From the NCBI RefSeq assembly GCF_963678635.1, contig NW_026970954.1, positions 1-20,000 on the forward strand: a DNA stretch of 20,000 bases, in the 5' to 3' direction. Of the stretch, positions 7,501 to 18,876 are shown in pieces. Positions within the stretch are counted from its first letter, which is position 1. Every line of letters starts with the position of its first letter. The translations under genes were made by a program, and so were the position numbers. Origin of the DNA: Symsagittifera roscoffensis. Taxonomy: Eukaryota; Xenacoelomorpha; Acoela; Convolutidae. Below the pieces are notes generated by a model, which did no database searches, had not been told where the DNA came from, and saw nothing but the letters and a program-made list of their open reading frames with translations.

Positions 7501-10500
7501 TAACTTTTGAACCACTGGTCGCACAGCTCCCATCTTTTTCATGCAGCTGACCATAAAGCATATCTAACTTCGCTAAAATTGAAAGTGAGCTGTGCGAGCA
7601 CTCCTTCAAGCTCAAACAAGCGTTTTAGAGCCCTGAGACCCCCATTTTTCAGCTCAAAATAGGGGTCTTCCGCTTCGATCAGTCGCTCCTGCAGCTCAAC
7701 CAAGGGTCGCGCAAGCTCATCTAAGGTGGTTCTAAGACCTATTTTTCACGAGGAAGCGAATGGGCCTATCCCGGAAGCTCTACGAGCAAGCTTTGTTAAC
7801 TTTCAAGCCAACTGAAGCAACTTCGTCAGTTTTGGACCTCATTTTGAGCTTGTTTACGGCTCGGGTCATAACTTTTGAACCACTGGTCGCACAGCTCCCA
7901 TCTTTTTCATGCAGCTGACCATCAAGCATATCTAACTTCGCTAAAATTGAAAGTGAGCTGTGCGAGCACTCCTTCAAGCTCAAACAAGCGTTTTAGAGCC
8001 CTGAGACCCCCATTTTTCAGCTCAAAATAGGGGTCTTCCGCTTCGATCAGTCGCTCCTGCAGCTCAACCAAGGGTCGCGCAAGCTCATCTAAGGTGGTTC
8101 TAAGACCTATTTTTCACGAGGAAGCGAATGGGCTTATCCCGGAAGCTCTACGAGCAAGCTTTGTTAACTTTCAAGCCAACTGAAGCAACTTCGTCAGTTT
8201 TGGACCTCATTTTGAGCTTGTTTACGGCTCGGGTCATAACTTTTGAACCACTGGTCGCACAGCTCCCATCTTTTTCATGCAGCTGACCATAAAGCATATC
8301 TAACTTCGCTAAAATTGAAAGTGAGCTGTGCGAGCACTCCTTCAAGCTCAAACAAGCGTTTTAGAGCCCTGAGACCCCCATTTTTCAGCTCAAAATAGGG
8401 GTCTTCCGTTTCGATCAGTCGCTCCTGCAGCTCAACCAAGGGTCGCGCAAGCTCATCTAAGGTGGTTCTAAGACCTATTTTTCACGAGGAAGCGAATGGG
8501 CTTATCCCGGAAGCTCTACGAGCAAGCTTTGTTAACTTTCAAGCCAACTGAAGCAACTTCGTCAGTTTTGGACCTCATTTTGAGCTTGTTTACGGTTCGG
8601 GTCATAACTTTTGAACCACTGGTTGCACAGCTCCCATCTTTTTCATGCAGCTGACCATCAAGCATATCTAACTTCGCTAAAATTGAAAGTGAGCTGTGCG
8701 AGCACTCCTTCAAGCTCAAACAAGCGTTTTAGAGCCCTGAGACCCCCATTTTTCAGCTCAAAATAGGGGTCTTCCGCTTCGATCAGTCGCTCCTGCAGCT
8801 CAACCAAGGGTCGCGCAAGCTCATCTAAGGTGGTTCTAAGACCTATTTTTCACGAGAAAGCGAATGGGCTTATCCCGGAAGCTCTACGAGCAAGCTTTGT
8901 TAACTTTCAAGCCAACTGAAGCAACTTCGTCAGTTTTGGACCTCATTTTGAGCTTGTTTACGGTTCGGGTCATAACTTTTGAACCACTGGTCGCACAGCT
9001 CCCATCTTTTTCATGCAGCTGACCATCAAGCATATCTAACTTCGCTAAAATTGAAAGTGAGCAGTGCGAGCACTCCTTCAAGCTCAAACAAGCGTTTTAG
9101 AGCCCTGAGACCCCCATTTTTCAGCTCAAAATAGGGGTCTTCCGCTTCGATCAGTCGCTCCTGCAGCTCAACCAAGGGTCGCGCAAGCTCATCTAAGGTG
9201 GTTCTAAGACCTATTTTTCACGAGGAAGCGAATGGGCTTATCCCGGAAGCTCTACGAGCAAGCTTTGTTAACTTTCAAGCCAACTGAAGCAACTTCGTCA
9301 GTTTTGGACCTCATTTTGAGCTTGTTTACGGTTCGGGTCATAACTTTTGAACCACTGGTTGCACAGCTCCCATCTTTTTCATGCAGCTGACCATCAAGCA
9401 TATCTAACTTCGCTAAAATTGAAAGTGAGCTGTGCGAGCACTCCTTCAAGCTCAAACAAGCGTTTTAGAGCCCTGAGACCCCCATTTTTCAGCTCAAAAT
9501 AGGGGTCTTCCGCTTCGATCAGTCGCTCCTGCAGCTCAACCAAGGGTCGCGCAAGCTCATCTAAGGTGGTTCTAAGACCTATTTTTCACGAGGAAGCGAA
9601 TGGGCTTATCCCGGAAGCTCTACGAGCAAGCTTTGTTAACTTTCAAGCCAACTGAAGCAACTTCGTCAGTTTTGGACCTCATTTTGAGCTTGTTTACGGT
9701 TCGGGTCATAACTTTTGAACCACTGGTCGCACAGCTCCCATCTTTTTCATGCAGCTGACCATCAAGCATATCTAACTTCGCTAAAATTGAAAGTGAGCTG
9801 TGCGAGCACTCCTTCAAGCTCAAACAAGCGTTTTAGAGCCCTGAGACCCCCATTTTTCAGCTCAAAATAGGGGTCTTCCGCTTCGATCAGTCGCTCCTGC
9901 AGCTCAACCAAGGGTCGCGCAAGCTCATCTAAGGTGGTTCTAAGACCTATTTTTCACGAGGAAGCGAATGGGCTTATCCCGGAAGCTCTACGAGCAAGCT
10001 TTGTTAACTTTCAAGCCAACTGAAGCAACTTCGTCAGTTTTGGACCTCATTTTGAGCTTGTTTACGGCTCGGGTCATAACTTTTGAACCACTGGTCGCAC
10101 AGCTCCCATCTTTTTCATGCAGCTGACCATCAAGCATATCTAACTTCGCTAAAATTGAAAGTGAGCTGTGCGAGCACTCCTTCAAGCTCAAACAAGCGTT
10201 TTAGAGCCCTGAGACCCCCATTTTTCAGCTCAAAATAGGGGTCTTCCGCTTCGATCAGTCGCTCCTGCAGCTCAACCAAGGGTCGCGCAAGCTCATCTAA
10301 GGTGGTTCTAAGACCTATTTTTCACGAGGAAGCGAATGGGCTTATCCCGGAAGCTCTACGAGCAAGCTTTGTTAACTTTCAAGCCAACTGAAGCAACTTC
10401 GTCAGTTTTGGACCTCATTTTGAGCTTGTTTACGGCTCGGGTCATAACTTTTGAACCACTGGTCGCACAGCTCCCATCTTTTTCATGCAGCTGACCATCA

Positions 10501-13500
10501 AGCATATCTAACTTCGCTAAAATTGAAAGTGAGCTGTGCGAGCACTCCTTCAAGCTCAAACAAGCGTTTTAGAGCCCTGAGACCCCCATTTTTCAGCTCA
10601 AAATAGGGGTCTTCCGCTTCGATCAGTCGCTCCTGCAGCTCAACCAAGGGTCGCGCAAGCTCATCTAAGGTGGTTCTAAGACCTATTTTTCACGAGGAAG
10701 CGAATGGGCTTATCCCGGAAGCTCTACGAGCAAGCTTTGTTAACTTTCAAGCCAACTGAAGCAACTTCGTCAGTTTTGGACCTCATTTTGAGCTTGTTTA
10801 CGGTTCGGGTCATAACTTTTGAACCACTGGTCGCACAGCTCCCATCTTTTTCATGCAGCTGACCATCAAGCATATCTAACTTCGCTAAAATTGAAAGTGA
10901 GCTGTGCGAGCACTCCTTCAAGCTCAAACAAGCGTTTTAGAGCCCTGAGACCCCCATTTTTCAGCTCAAAATAGGGGTCTTCCGCTTCGATCAGTCGCTC
11001 CTGCAGCTCAACCAAGGGTCGCGCAAGCTCATCTAAGGTGGTTCTAAGACCTATTTTTCACGAGGAAGCGAATGGGCTTATCCCGGAAGCTCTACGAGCA
11101 AGCTTTGTTAACTTTCAAGCCAACTGAAGCAACTTCGTCAGTTTTGGACCTCATTTTGAGCTTGTTTACGGTTCGGGTCATAACTTTTGAACCACTGGTC
11201 GCACAGCTCCCATCTTTTTCATGCAGCTGACCATCAAGCATATCTAACTTCGCTAAAATTGAAAGTGAGCTGTGCGAGCACTCCTTCAAGCTCAAACAAG
11301 CGTTTTAGAGCCCTGAGACCCCCATTTTTCAGCTCAAAATAGGGGTCTTCCGCTTCGATCAGTCGCTCCTGCAGCTCAACCAAGGGTCGCGCAAGCTCAT
11401 CTAAGGTGGTTCTAAGACCTATTTTTCACGAGGAAGCGAATGGGCCTATCCCGGAAGCTCTACGAGCAAGCTTTGTTAACTTTCAAGCCAACTGAAGCAA
11501 CTTCGTCAGTTTTGGACCTCATTTTGAGCTTGTTTACGGCTCGGGTCATAACTTTTGAACCACTGGTCGCACAGCTCCCATCTTTTTCATGCAGCTGACC
11601 ATAAAGCATATCTAACTTCGCTAAAATTGAAAGTGAGCTGTGCGAGCACTCCTTCAAGCACAAACAAGCGTTTTAGAGCCCTGAGACCCCCATTTTTCAG
11701 CTCAAAATAGGGGTCTTCCGCTTCGATCAGTCGCTCCTGCAGCTCAACCAAGGGTCGCGCAAGCTCATCTAAGGTGGTTCTAAGACCTATTTTTCACGAG
11801 GAAGCGAATGGGCCTATCCCGGAAGCTCTACGAGCAAGCTTTGTTAACTTTCAAGCCAACTGAAGCAACTTCGTCAGTTTTGGACCTCATTTTGAGCTTG
11901 TTTACGGCTCGGGTCATAACTTTTGAACCACTGGTCGCACAGCTCCCATCTTTTTCATGCAGCTGACCATAAAGCATATCTAACTTCGCTAAAATTGAAA
12001 GTGAGCTGTGCGAGCACTCCTTCAAGCTCAAACAAGCGTTTTAGAGCCCTGAGACCCCCATTTTTCAGCTCAAAATAGGGGTCTTCCGCTTCGATCAGTC
12101 GCTCCTGCAGCTCAACCAAGGGTCGCGCAAGCTCATCTAAGGTGGTTCTAAGACCTATTTTTCACGAGGAAGCGAATGGGCCTATCCCGGAAGCTCTACG
12201 AGCAAGCTTTGTTAACTTTCAAGCCAACTGAAGCAACTTCGTCAGTTTTGGACCTCATTTTGAGCTTGTTTACGGCTCGGGTCATAACTTTTGAACCACT
12301 GGTCGCACAGCTCCCATCTTTTTCATGCAGCTGACCATCAAGCATATCTAACTTCGCTAAAATTGAAAGTGAGCTGTGCGAGCACTACTTCAAGCTCAAA
12401 CAAGCGTTTTAGAGCCCTGAGACCCCCATTTTTCAGCTCAAAATAGGGGTCTTCCGCTTCGATCAGTCGCTCCTGCAGCTCAACCAAGGGTCGCGCAAGC
12501 TCATCTAAGGTGGTTCTAAGACCTATTTTTCACGAGGAAGCGAATGGGCCTATCCCGGAAGCTCTACGAGCAAGCTTTGTTAACTTTCAAGCCAACTGAA
12601 GCAACTTCGTCAGTTTTGGACCTCATTTTGAGCTTGTTTACGGCTCGGGTCATAACTTTTGAACCACTGGTCGCACAGCTCCCATCTTTTTCATGCAGCT
12701 GACCATCAAGCATATCTAACTTCGCTAAAATTGAAAGTGAGCTGTGCGAGCACTCCTTCAAGCTCAAACAAGCGTTTTAGAGCCCTGAGACCCCCATTTT
12801 TCAGCTCAAAATAGGGGTCTTCCGCTTCGATCAGTCGCTCCTGCAGCTCAACCAAGGGTCGCGCAAGCTCATCTAAGGTGGTTCTAAGACCTATTTTTCA
12901 CGAGGAAGCGAATGGGCCTATCCCGGAAGCTCTACGAGCAAGCTTTGTTAACTTTCAAGCCAACTGAAGCAACTTCGTCAGTTTTGGACCTCATTTTGAG
13001 CTTGTTTACGGCTCGGGTCATAACTTTTGAACCACTGGTCGCACAGCTCCCATCTTTTTCATGCAGCTGACCATAAAGCATATCTAACTTCGCTAAAATT
13101 GAAAGTGAGCTGTGCGAGCACTCCTTCAAGCTCAAACAAGCGTTTTAGAGCCCTGAGACCCCCATTTTTCAGCTCAAAATAGGGGTCTTCCGCTTCGATC
13201 AGTCGCTCCTGCAGCTCAACCAAGGGTCGCGCAAGCTCATCTAAGGTGGTTCTAAGACCTATTTTTCACGAGGAAGCGAATGGGCCTATCCCGGAAGCTC
13301 TACGAGCAAGCTTTGTTAACTTTCAAGCCAACTGAAGCAACTTCGTCAGTTTTGGACCTCATTTTGAGCTTGTTTACGGCTCGGGTCATAACTTTTGAAC
13401 CACTGGTCGCACAGCTCCCATCTTTTTCATGCAGCTGACCATCAAGCATATCTAACTTCGCTAAAATTGAAAGTGAGCTGTGCGAGCACTCCTTCAAGCT

Positions 13501-16500
13501 CAAACAAGCGTTTTAGAGCCCTGAGACCCCCATTTTTCAGCTCAAAATAGGGGTCTTCCGCTTCGATCAGTCGCTCCTGCAGCTCAACCAAGGGTCGCGC
13601 AAGCTCATCTAAGGTGGTTCTAAGACCTATTTTTCACGAGGAAGCGAATGGGCTTATCCCGGAAGCTCTACGAGCAAGCTTTGTTAACTTTCAAGCCAAC
13701 TGAAGCAACTTCGTCAGTTTTGGACCTCATTTTGAGCTTGTTTACGGCTCGGGTCATAACTTTTGAACCACTGGTCGCACAGCTCCCATCTTTTTCATGC
13801 AGCTGACCATCAAGCATATCTAACTTCGCTAAAATTGAAAGTGAGCTGTGCGAGCACTCCTTCAAGCTCAAACAAGCGTTTTAGAGCCCTGAGACCCCCA
13901 TTTTTCAGCTCAAAATAGGGGTCTTCCGCTTCGATCAGTCGCTCCTGCAGCTCAACCAAGGGTCGCGCAAGCTCATCTAAGGTGGTTCTAAGACCTATTT
14001 TTCACGAGGAAGCGAATGGGCTTATCCCGGAAGCTCTACGAGCAAGCTTTGTTAACTTTCAAGCCAACTGAAGCAACTTCGTCAGTTTTGGACCTCATTT
14101 TGAGCTTGTTTACGGTTCGGGTCATAACTTTTGAACCACTGGTCGCACAGCTCCCATCTTTTTCATGCAGCTGACCATCAAGCATATCTAACTTCGCTAA
14201 AATTGAAAGTGAGCTGTGCGAGCACTCCTTCAAGCTCAAACAAGCGTTTTAGAGCCCTGAGACCCCCATTTTTCAGCTCAAAATAGGGGTCTTCCGCTTC
14301 GATCAGTCGCTCCTGCAGCTCAACCAAGGGTCGCGCAAGCTCATCTAAGGTGGTTCTAAGACCTATTTTTCACGAGGAAGCGAATGGGCCTATCCCGGAA
14401 GCTCTACGAGCAAGCTTTGTTAACTTTCAAGCCAACTGAAGCAACTTCGTCAGTTTTGGACCTCATTTTGAGCTTGTTTACGGCTCGGGTCATAACTTTT
14501 GAACCACTGGTCGCACAGCTCCCATCTTTTTCATGCAGCTGACCATAAAGCATATCTAACTTCGCTAAAATTGAAAGTGAGCTGTGCGAGCACTCCTTCA
14601 AGCACAAACAAGCGTTTTAGAGCCCTGAGACCCCCATTTTTCAGCTCAAAATAGGGGTCTTCCGCTTCGATCAGTCGCTCCTGCAGCTCAACCAAGGGTC
14701 GCGCAAGCTCATCTAAGGTGGTTCTAAGACCTATTTTTCACGAGGAAGCGAATGGGCCTATCCCGGAAGCTCTACGAGCAAGCTTTGTTAACTTTCAAGC
14801 CAACTGAAGCAACTTCGTCAGTTTTGGACCTCATTTTGAGCTTGTTTACGGCTCGGGTCATAACTTTTGAACCACTGGTCGCACAGCTCCCATCTTTTTC
14901 ATGCAGCTGACCATAAAGCATATCTAACTTCGCTAAAATTGAAAGTGAGCTGTGCGAGCACTCCTTCAAGCTCAAACAAGCGTTTTAGAGCCCTGAGACC
15001 CCCATTTTTCAGCTCAAAATAGGGGTCTTCCGCTTCGATCAGTCGCTCCTGCAGCTCAACCAAGGGTCGCGCAAGCTCATCTAAGGTGGTTCTAAGACCT
15101 ATTTTTCACGAGGAAGCGAATGGGCCTATCCCGGAAGCTCTACGAGCAAGCTTTGTTAACTTTCAAGCCAACTGAAGCAACTTCGTCAGTTTTGGACCTC
15201 ATTTTGAGCTTGTTTACGGCTCGGGTCATAACTTTTGAACCACTGGTCGCACAGCTCCCATCTTTTTCATGCAGCTGACCATCAAGCATATCTAACTTCG
15301 CTAAAATTGAAAGTGAGCTGTGCGAGCACTCCTTCAAGCTCAAACAAGCGTTTTAGAGCCCTGAGACCCCCATTTTTCAGCTCAAAATAGGGGTCTTCCG
15401 CTTCGATCAGTCGCTCCTGCAGCTCAACCAAGGGTCGCGCAAGCTCATCTAAGGTGGTTCTAAGACCTATTTTTCACGAGGAAGCGAATGGGCTTATCCC
15501 GGAAGCTCTACGAGCAAGCTTTGTTAACTTTCAAGCCAACTGAAGCAACTTCGTCAGTTTTGGACCTCATTTTGAGCTTGTTTACGGCTCGGGTCATAAC
15601 TTTTGAACCACTGGTCGCACAGCTCCCATCTTTTTCATGCAGCTGACCATAAAGCATATCTAACTTCGCTAAAATTGAAAGTGAGCTGTGCGAGCACTCC
15701 TTCAAGCTCAAACAAGCGTTTTAGAGCCCTGAGACCCCCATTTTTCAGCTCAAAATAGGGGTCTTCCGTTTCGATCAGTCGCTCCTGCAGCTCAACCAAG
15801 GGTCGCGCAAGCTCATCTAAGGTGGTTCTAAGACCTATTTTTCACGAGGAAGCGAATGGGCTTATCCCGGAAGCTCTACGAGCAAGCTTTGTTAACTTTC
15901 AAGCCAACTGAAGCAACTTCGTCAGTTTTGGACCTCATTTTGAGCTTGTTTACGGTTCGGGTCATAACTTTTGAACCACTGGTTGCACAGCTCCCATCTT
16001 TTTCATGCAGCTGACCATCAAGCATATCTAACTTCGCTAAAATTGAAAGTGAGCTGTGCGAGCACTCCTTCAAGCTCAAACAAGCGTTTTAGAGCCCTGA
16101 GACCCCCATTTTTCAGCTCAAAATAGGGGTCTTCCGCTTCGATCAGTCGCTCCTGCAGCTCAACCAAGGGTCGCGCAAGCTCATCTAAGGTGGTTCTAAG
16201 ACCTATTTTTCACGAGGAAGCGAATGGGCTTATCCCGGAAGCTCTACGAGCAAGCTTTGTTAACTTTCAAGCCAACTGAAGCAACTTCGTCAGTTTTGGA
16301 CCTCATTTTGAGCTTGTTTACGGTTCGGGTCATAACTTTTGAACCACTGGTCGCACAGCTCCCATCTTTTTCATGCAGCTGACCATCAAGCATATCTAAC
16401 TTCGCTAAAATTGAAAGTGAGCAGTGCGAGCACTCCTTCAAGCTCAAACAAGCGTTTTAGAGCCCTGAGACCCCCATTTTTCAGCTCAAAATAGGGGTCT

Positions 16501-18235
16501 TCCGCTTCGATCAGTCGCTCCTGCAGCTCAACCAAGGGTCGCGCAAGCTCATCTAAGGTGGTTCTAAGACCTATTTTTCACGAGGAAGCGAATGGGCTTA
16601 TCCCGGAAGCTCTACGAGCAAGCTTTGTTAACTTTCAAGCCAACTGAAGCAACTTCGTCAGTTTTGGACCTCATTTTGAGCTTGTTTACGGTTCGGGTCA
16701 TAACTTTTGAACCACTGGTTGCACAGCTCCCATCTTTTTCATGCAGCTGACCATCAAGCATATCTAACTTCGCTAAAATTGAAAGTGAGCTGTGCGAGCA
16801 CTCCTTCAAGCTCAAACAAGCGTTTTAGAGCCCTGAGACCCCCATTTTTCAGCTCAAAATAGGGGTCTTCCGCTTCGATCAGTCGCTCCTGCAGCTCAAC
16901 CAAGGGTCGCGCAAGCTCATCTAAGGTGGTTCTAAGACCTATTTTTCACGAGGAAGCGAATGGGCTTATCCCGGAAGCTCTACGAGCAAGCTTTGTTAAC
17001 TTTCAAGCCAACTGAAGCAACTTCGTCAGTTTTGGACCTCATTTTGAGCTTGTTTACGGTTCGGGTCATAACTTTTGAACCACTGGTCGCACAGCTCCCA
17101 TCTTTTTCATGCAGCTGACCATCAAGCATATCTAACTTCGCTAAAATTGAAAGTGAGCTGTGCGAGCACTCCTTCAAGCTCAAACAAGCGTTTTAGAGCC
17201 CTGAGACCCCCATTTTTCAGCTCAAAATAGGGGTCTTCCGCTTCGATCAGTCGCTCCTGCAGCTCAACCAAGGGTCGCGCAAGCTCATCTAAGGTGGTTC
17301 TAAGACCTATTTTTCACGAGGAAGCGAATGGGCTTATCCCGGAAGCTCTACGAGCAAGCTTTGTTAACTTTCAAGCCAACTGAAGCAACTTCGTCAGTTT
17401 TGGACCTCATTTTGAGCTTGTTTACGGCTCGGGTCATAACTTTTGAACCACTGGTCGCACAGCTCCCATCTTTTTCATGCAGCTGACCATCAAGCATATC
17501 TAACTTCGCTAAAATTGAAAGTGAGCTGTGCGAGCACTCCTTCAAGCTCAAACAAGCGTTTTAGAGCCCTGAGACCCCCATTTTTCAGCTCAAAATAGGG
17601 GTCTTCCGCTTCGATCAGTCGCTCCTGCAGCTCAACCAAGGGTCGCGCAAGCTCATCTAAGGTGGTTCTAAGACCTATTTTTCACGAGGAAGCGAATGGG
17701 CTTATCCCGGAAGCTCTACGAGCAAGCTTTGTTAACTTTCAAGCCAACTGAAGCAACTTCGTCAGTTTTGGACCTCATTTTGAGCTTGTTTACGGCTCGG
17801 GTCATAACTTTTGAACCACTGGTCGCACAGCTCCCATCTTTTTCATGCAGCTGACCATCAAGCATATCTAACTTCGCTAAAATTGAAAGTGAGCTGTGCG
17901 AGCACTCCTTCAAGCTCAAACAAGCGTTTTAGAGCCCTGAGACCCCCATTTTTCAGCTCAAAATAGGGGTCTTCCGCTTCGATCAGTCGCTCCTGCAGCT
18001 CAACCAAGGGTCGCGCAAGCTCATCTAAGGTGGTTCTAAGACCTATTTTTCACGAGGAAGCGAATGGGCCTATCCCGGAAGCTCTACGAGCAAGCTTTGT
18101 TAACTTTCAAGCCAACTGAAGCAACTTCGTCAGTTTTGGACCTCATTTTGAGCTTGTTTACGGCTCGGGTCATAACTTTTGAACCACTGGTTGCACAGCT
18201 CCCATCTTTTTCATGCAGCTGACCATCAAGCATAT
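4540..18235. repeat. 368-bp spacer repeat array, 37.2 copies
   Basis: The first unit starts at GTTTACGGCTCGGG (4540) and the next at 4908, with an exact 368-bp step throughout. The last unit breaks off after CATCAAGCATAT at 18235. After the slightly divergent first unit, copies differ at only about nine positions. In unit coordinates these are C9T, C37T, C72A, T108A, C120A, T129A, C190T, G270A and C/T283. Such near-identity indicates recent unequal exchange or gene conversion. Each unit holds ten AGCT sites and one 13-bp inverted repeat. Position between two promoter-like boxes, upstream of 18S, matches enhancer-type repeats of animal rDNA spacers; that role is inferred. Every unit but one has a 67-codon minus-strand open frame, which I judge to be noncoding. 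Confidence 0.98.
4692..4724 (-). repeat. 13-bp hairpin in each 368-bp unit (first copy given)
   Basis: Unit positions 153-165 and 173-185 are inverted arms (AGACCCCC-ATTTT and AAAAT-A-GGGGTCT) around a 7-nt TCAGCTC loop. On the plus strand one pair is a C/A mismatch. On the minus strand, which is rRNA sense, the same pair is G-U, so an RNA stem of 13 pairs is continuous. Copies follow every 368 bp (5060, 5428 and so on). I saw no substitution in the arms in any copy. Confidence 0.7.
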
Positions 18236-18248
18236 TGACAAAATTTGA

Positions 18249-18269
18249 CTCCTAAATGAGTATTACTGG
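18249..18269 (-). promoter_or_regulatory. second copy of the promoter box (candidate spacer promoter element)
   Basis: This 21-bp stretch differs at one base from 3966-3986 (CTCCTAAATGAGTATT, then A instead of T, then CTGG). It lies 14 bp from the array edge. The TATA/G-run motif seen at 3945-3956 is absent at the matching place, so only the upstream part is conserved. In rRNA sense it would direct transcription into the 368-bp array. It might instead be a shared protein-binding site with no promoter role. Confidence 0.35.
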
Positions 18270-18281
18270 CACAAAAGAGTT

Positions 18282-18307
<26 letters not shown>
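18282..18307. repeat. 26-nt homopolymeric A run (T run in rRNA sense)
   Basis: An uninterrupted A run lies 13 bp upstream, in rRNA sense, of the box at 18249-18269. A long T run in the sense strand just ahead of a promoter element could act in termination of upstream transcription, as T-rich elements do for some Pol I terminators. Slippage alone would also explain it. Length from a sequencing assembly may be inexact. Confidence 0.9.
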
Positions 18308-18312
<5 letters not shown>

Positions 18313-18780
18313 GTGTAGTAACATTGTTACTGGTGCTTATTCAATCTTTTCTTCCTTCTCTTCACTGGTTCATCTCTTTAACACTGCCCAGCTTTTAGCT
18401 CGTGAAAGAGCTCAGACCGACTGCTACTGCTGATAGTTAACTCCTAAAGCAGTTCTTCTAGGTACTAGCGTTAGTTAGTACCTACTTGCTTTCTGATCGG
18501 TCAGTGTCTTTAATTGGAATGAAGACCAGGCAGAAGTAGGCCTCCGAGCATCCTGGTGCTCTCCCAGTTTCTGACGTTGGGACTTCGCTGAAATTCGTTT
18601 ACTTGCTACTTAACCGTCTTTCGGCTATCTTTCGGGTACTTGCTACTTTTACTTGACCGTACATCGTCACCGCCTTGAGTCAAGCTAACTTACTTAACTT
18701 AACTAAGTTAACTTGACTGACTTGCTTGAGTCTAAGCAACTCTAATCAAGCCTTCTTTCGGGAATCTGACTCTCTCTTAA
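18308..18780. other. unique intergenic spacer, no gene found
   Basis: Mixed-composition sequence without long open frames or an RNA gene that I recognise. I looked for a 28S 3' end and for 5S rRNA on both strands and found neither. Notable words are TTTCGGCTATCTTTCGGGTA near 18620 and a T/C-rich stretch near 18345. From about 18680 there is a run of short TTAACTT/AAGTTAA words with an inverted repeat at 18694-18711. CTTTCGGGAATCT near 18752 is shared with the 168-bp repeat, so the right end grades into that family. Confidence 0.6.
18694..18711. repeat. 8-bp perfect inverted repeat
   Basis: TTAACTTA-AC-TAAGTTAA is a perfect inverted repeat with a 2-bp spacer. It sits in a region dense in TTAACTT and ACTTGACT words. 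Function unknown; it could be a dimeric protein site or chance in a low-complexity stretch. Confidence 0.6.
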
Positions 18781-18782
18781 TA

Positions 18783-18870
18783 TGATGCACCACAGAGCAA
18801 GGTACTTTGACTGGGAGCCAATCCCCAGTCTCATGCTATCATGCACCACCGTCTCTCTTGCCATCATGGA
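18783..18870. repeat. hairpin/ATGCACCACC module, spacer copy
   Basis: It has ATGATGCACCACAGAGCAAG, then TACTTTGACTGG, a GACTGGG/CCCAGTC inverted repeat at 18809-18830 with loop AGCCAATC identical to the copy at 737-758, and CATGCACCACCG at 18840-18851. It is followed at once by the 168-bp array, the same order as at 196-465. Confidence 0.88.
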
Positions 18871-18876
18871 CTTTCT

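Noticed and set aside
4836-17919. Series of 67-codon minus-strand open frames, one per 368-bp unit (a 68-codon version at 4465-4671)
   Set aside because: They recur only because the DNA repeat recurs. Of the six variable sites inside the frame, four change the amino acid, one makes a stop (C to A at 12387) and only one is silent. That is not purifying selection. I saw no domain, signal peptide or plausible gene context.
4540-18235. Array as a centromeric or telomeric satellite
   Set aside because: It lies between promoter-like boxes and within a few kilobases of an intact 18S gene; rDNA spacer repeat is the simpler reading, although related copies elsewhere in the genome cannot be excluded from this window.
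18308-18780. Possible 28S 3' end or 5S rRNA gene
   Set aside because: No conserved 28S 3' motif and no 5S internal control region could be read on either strand.
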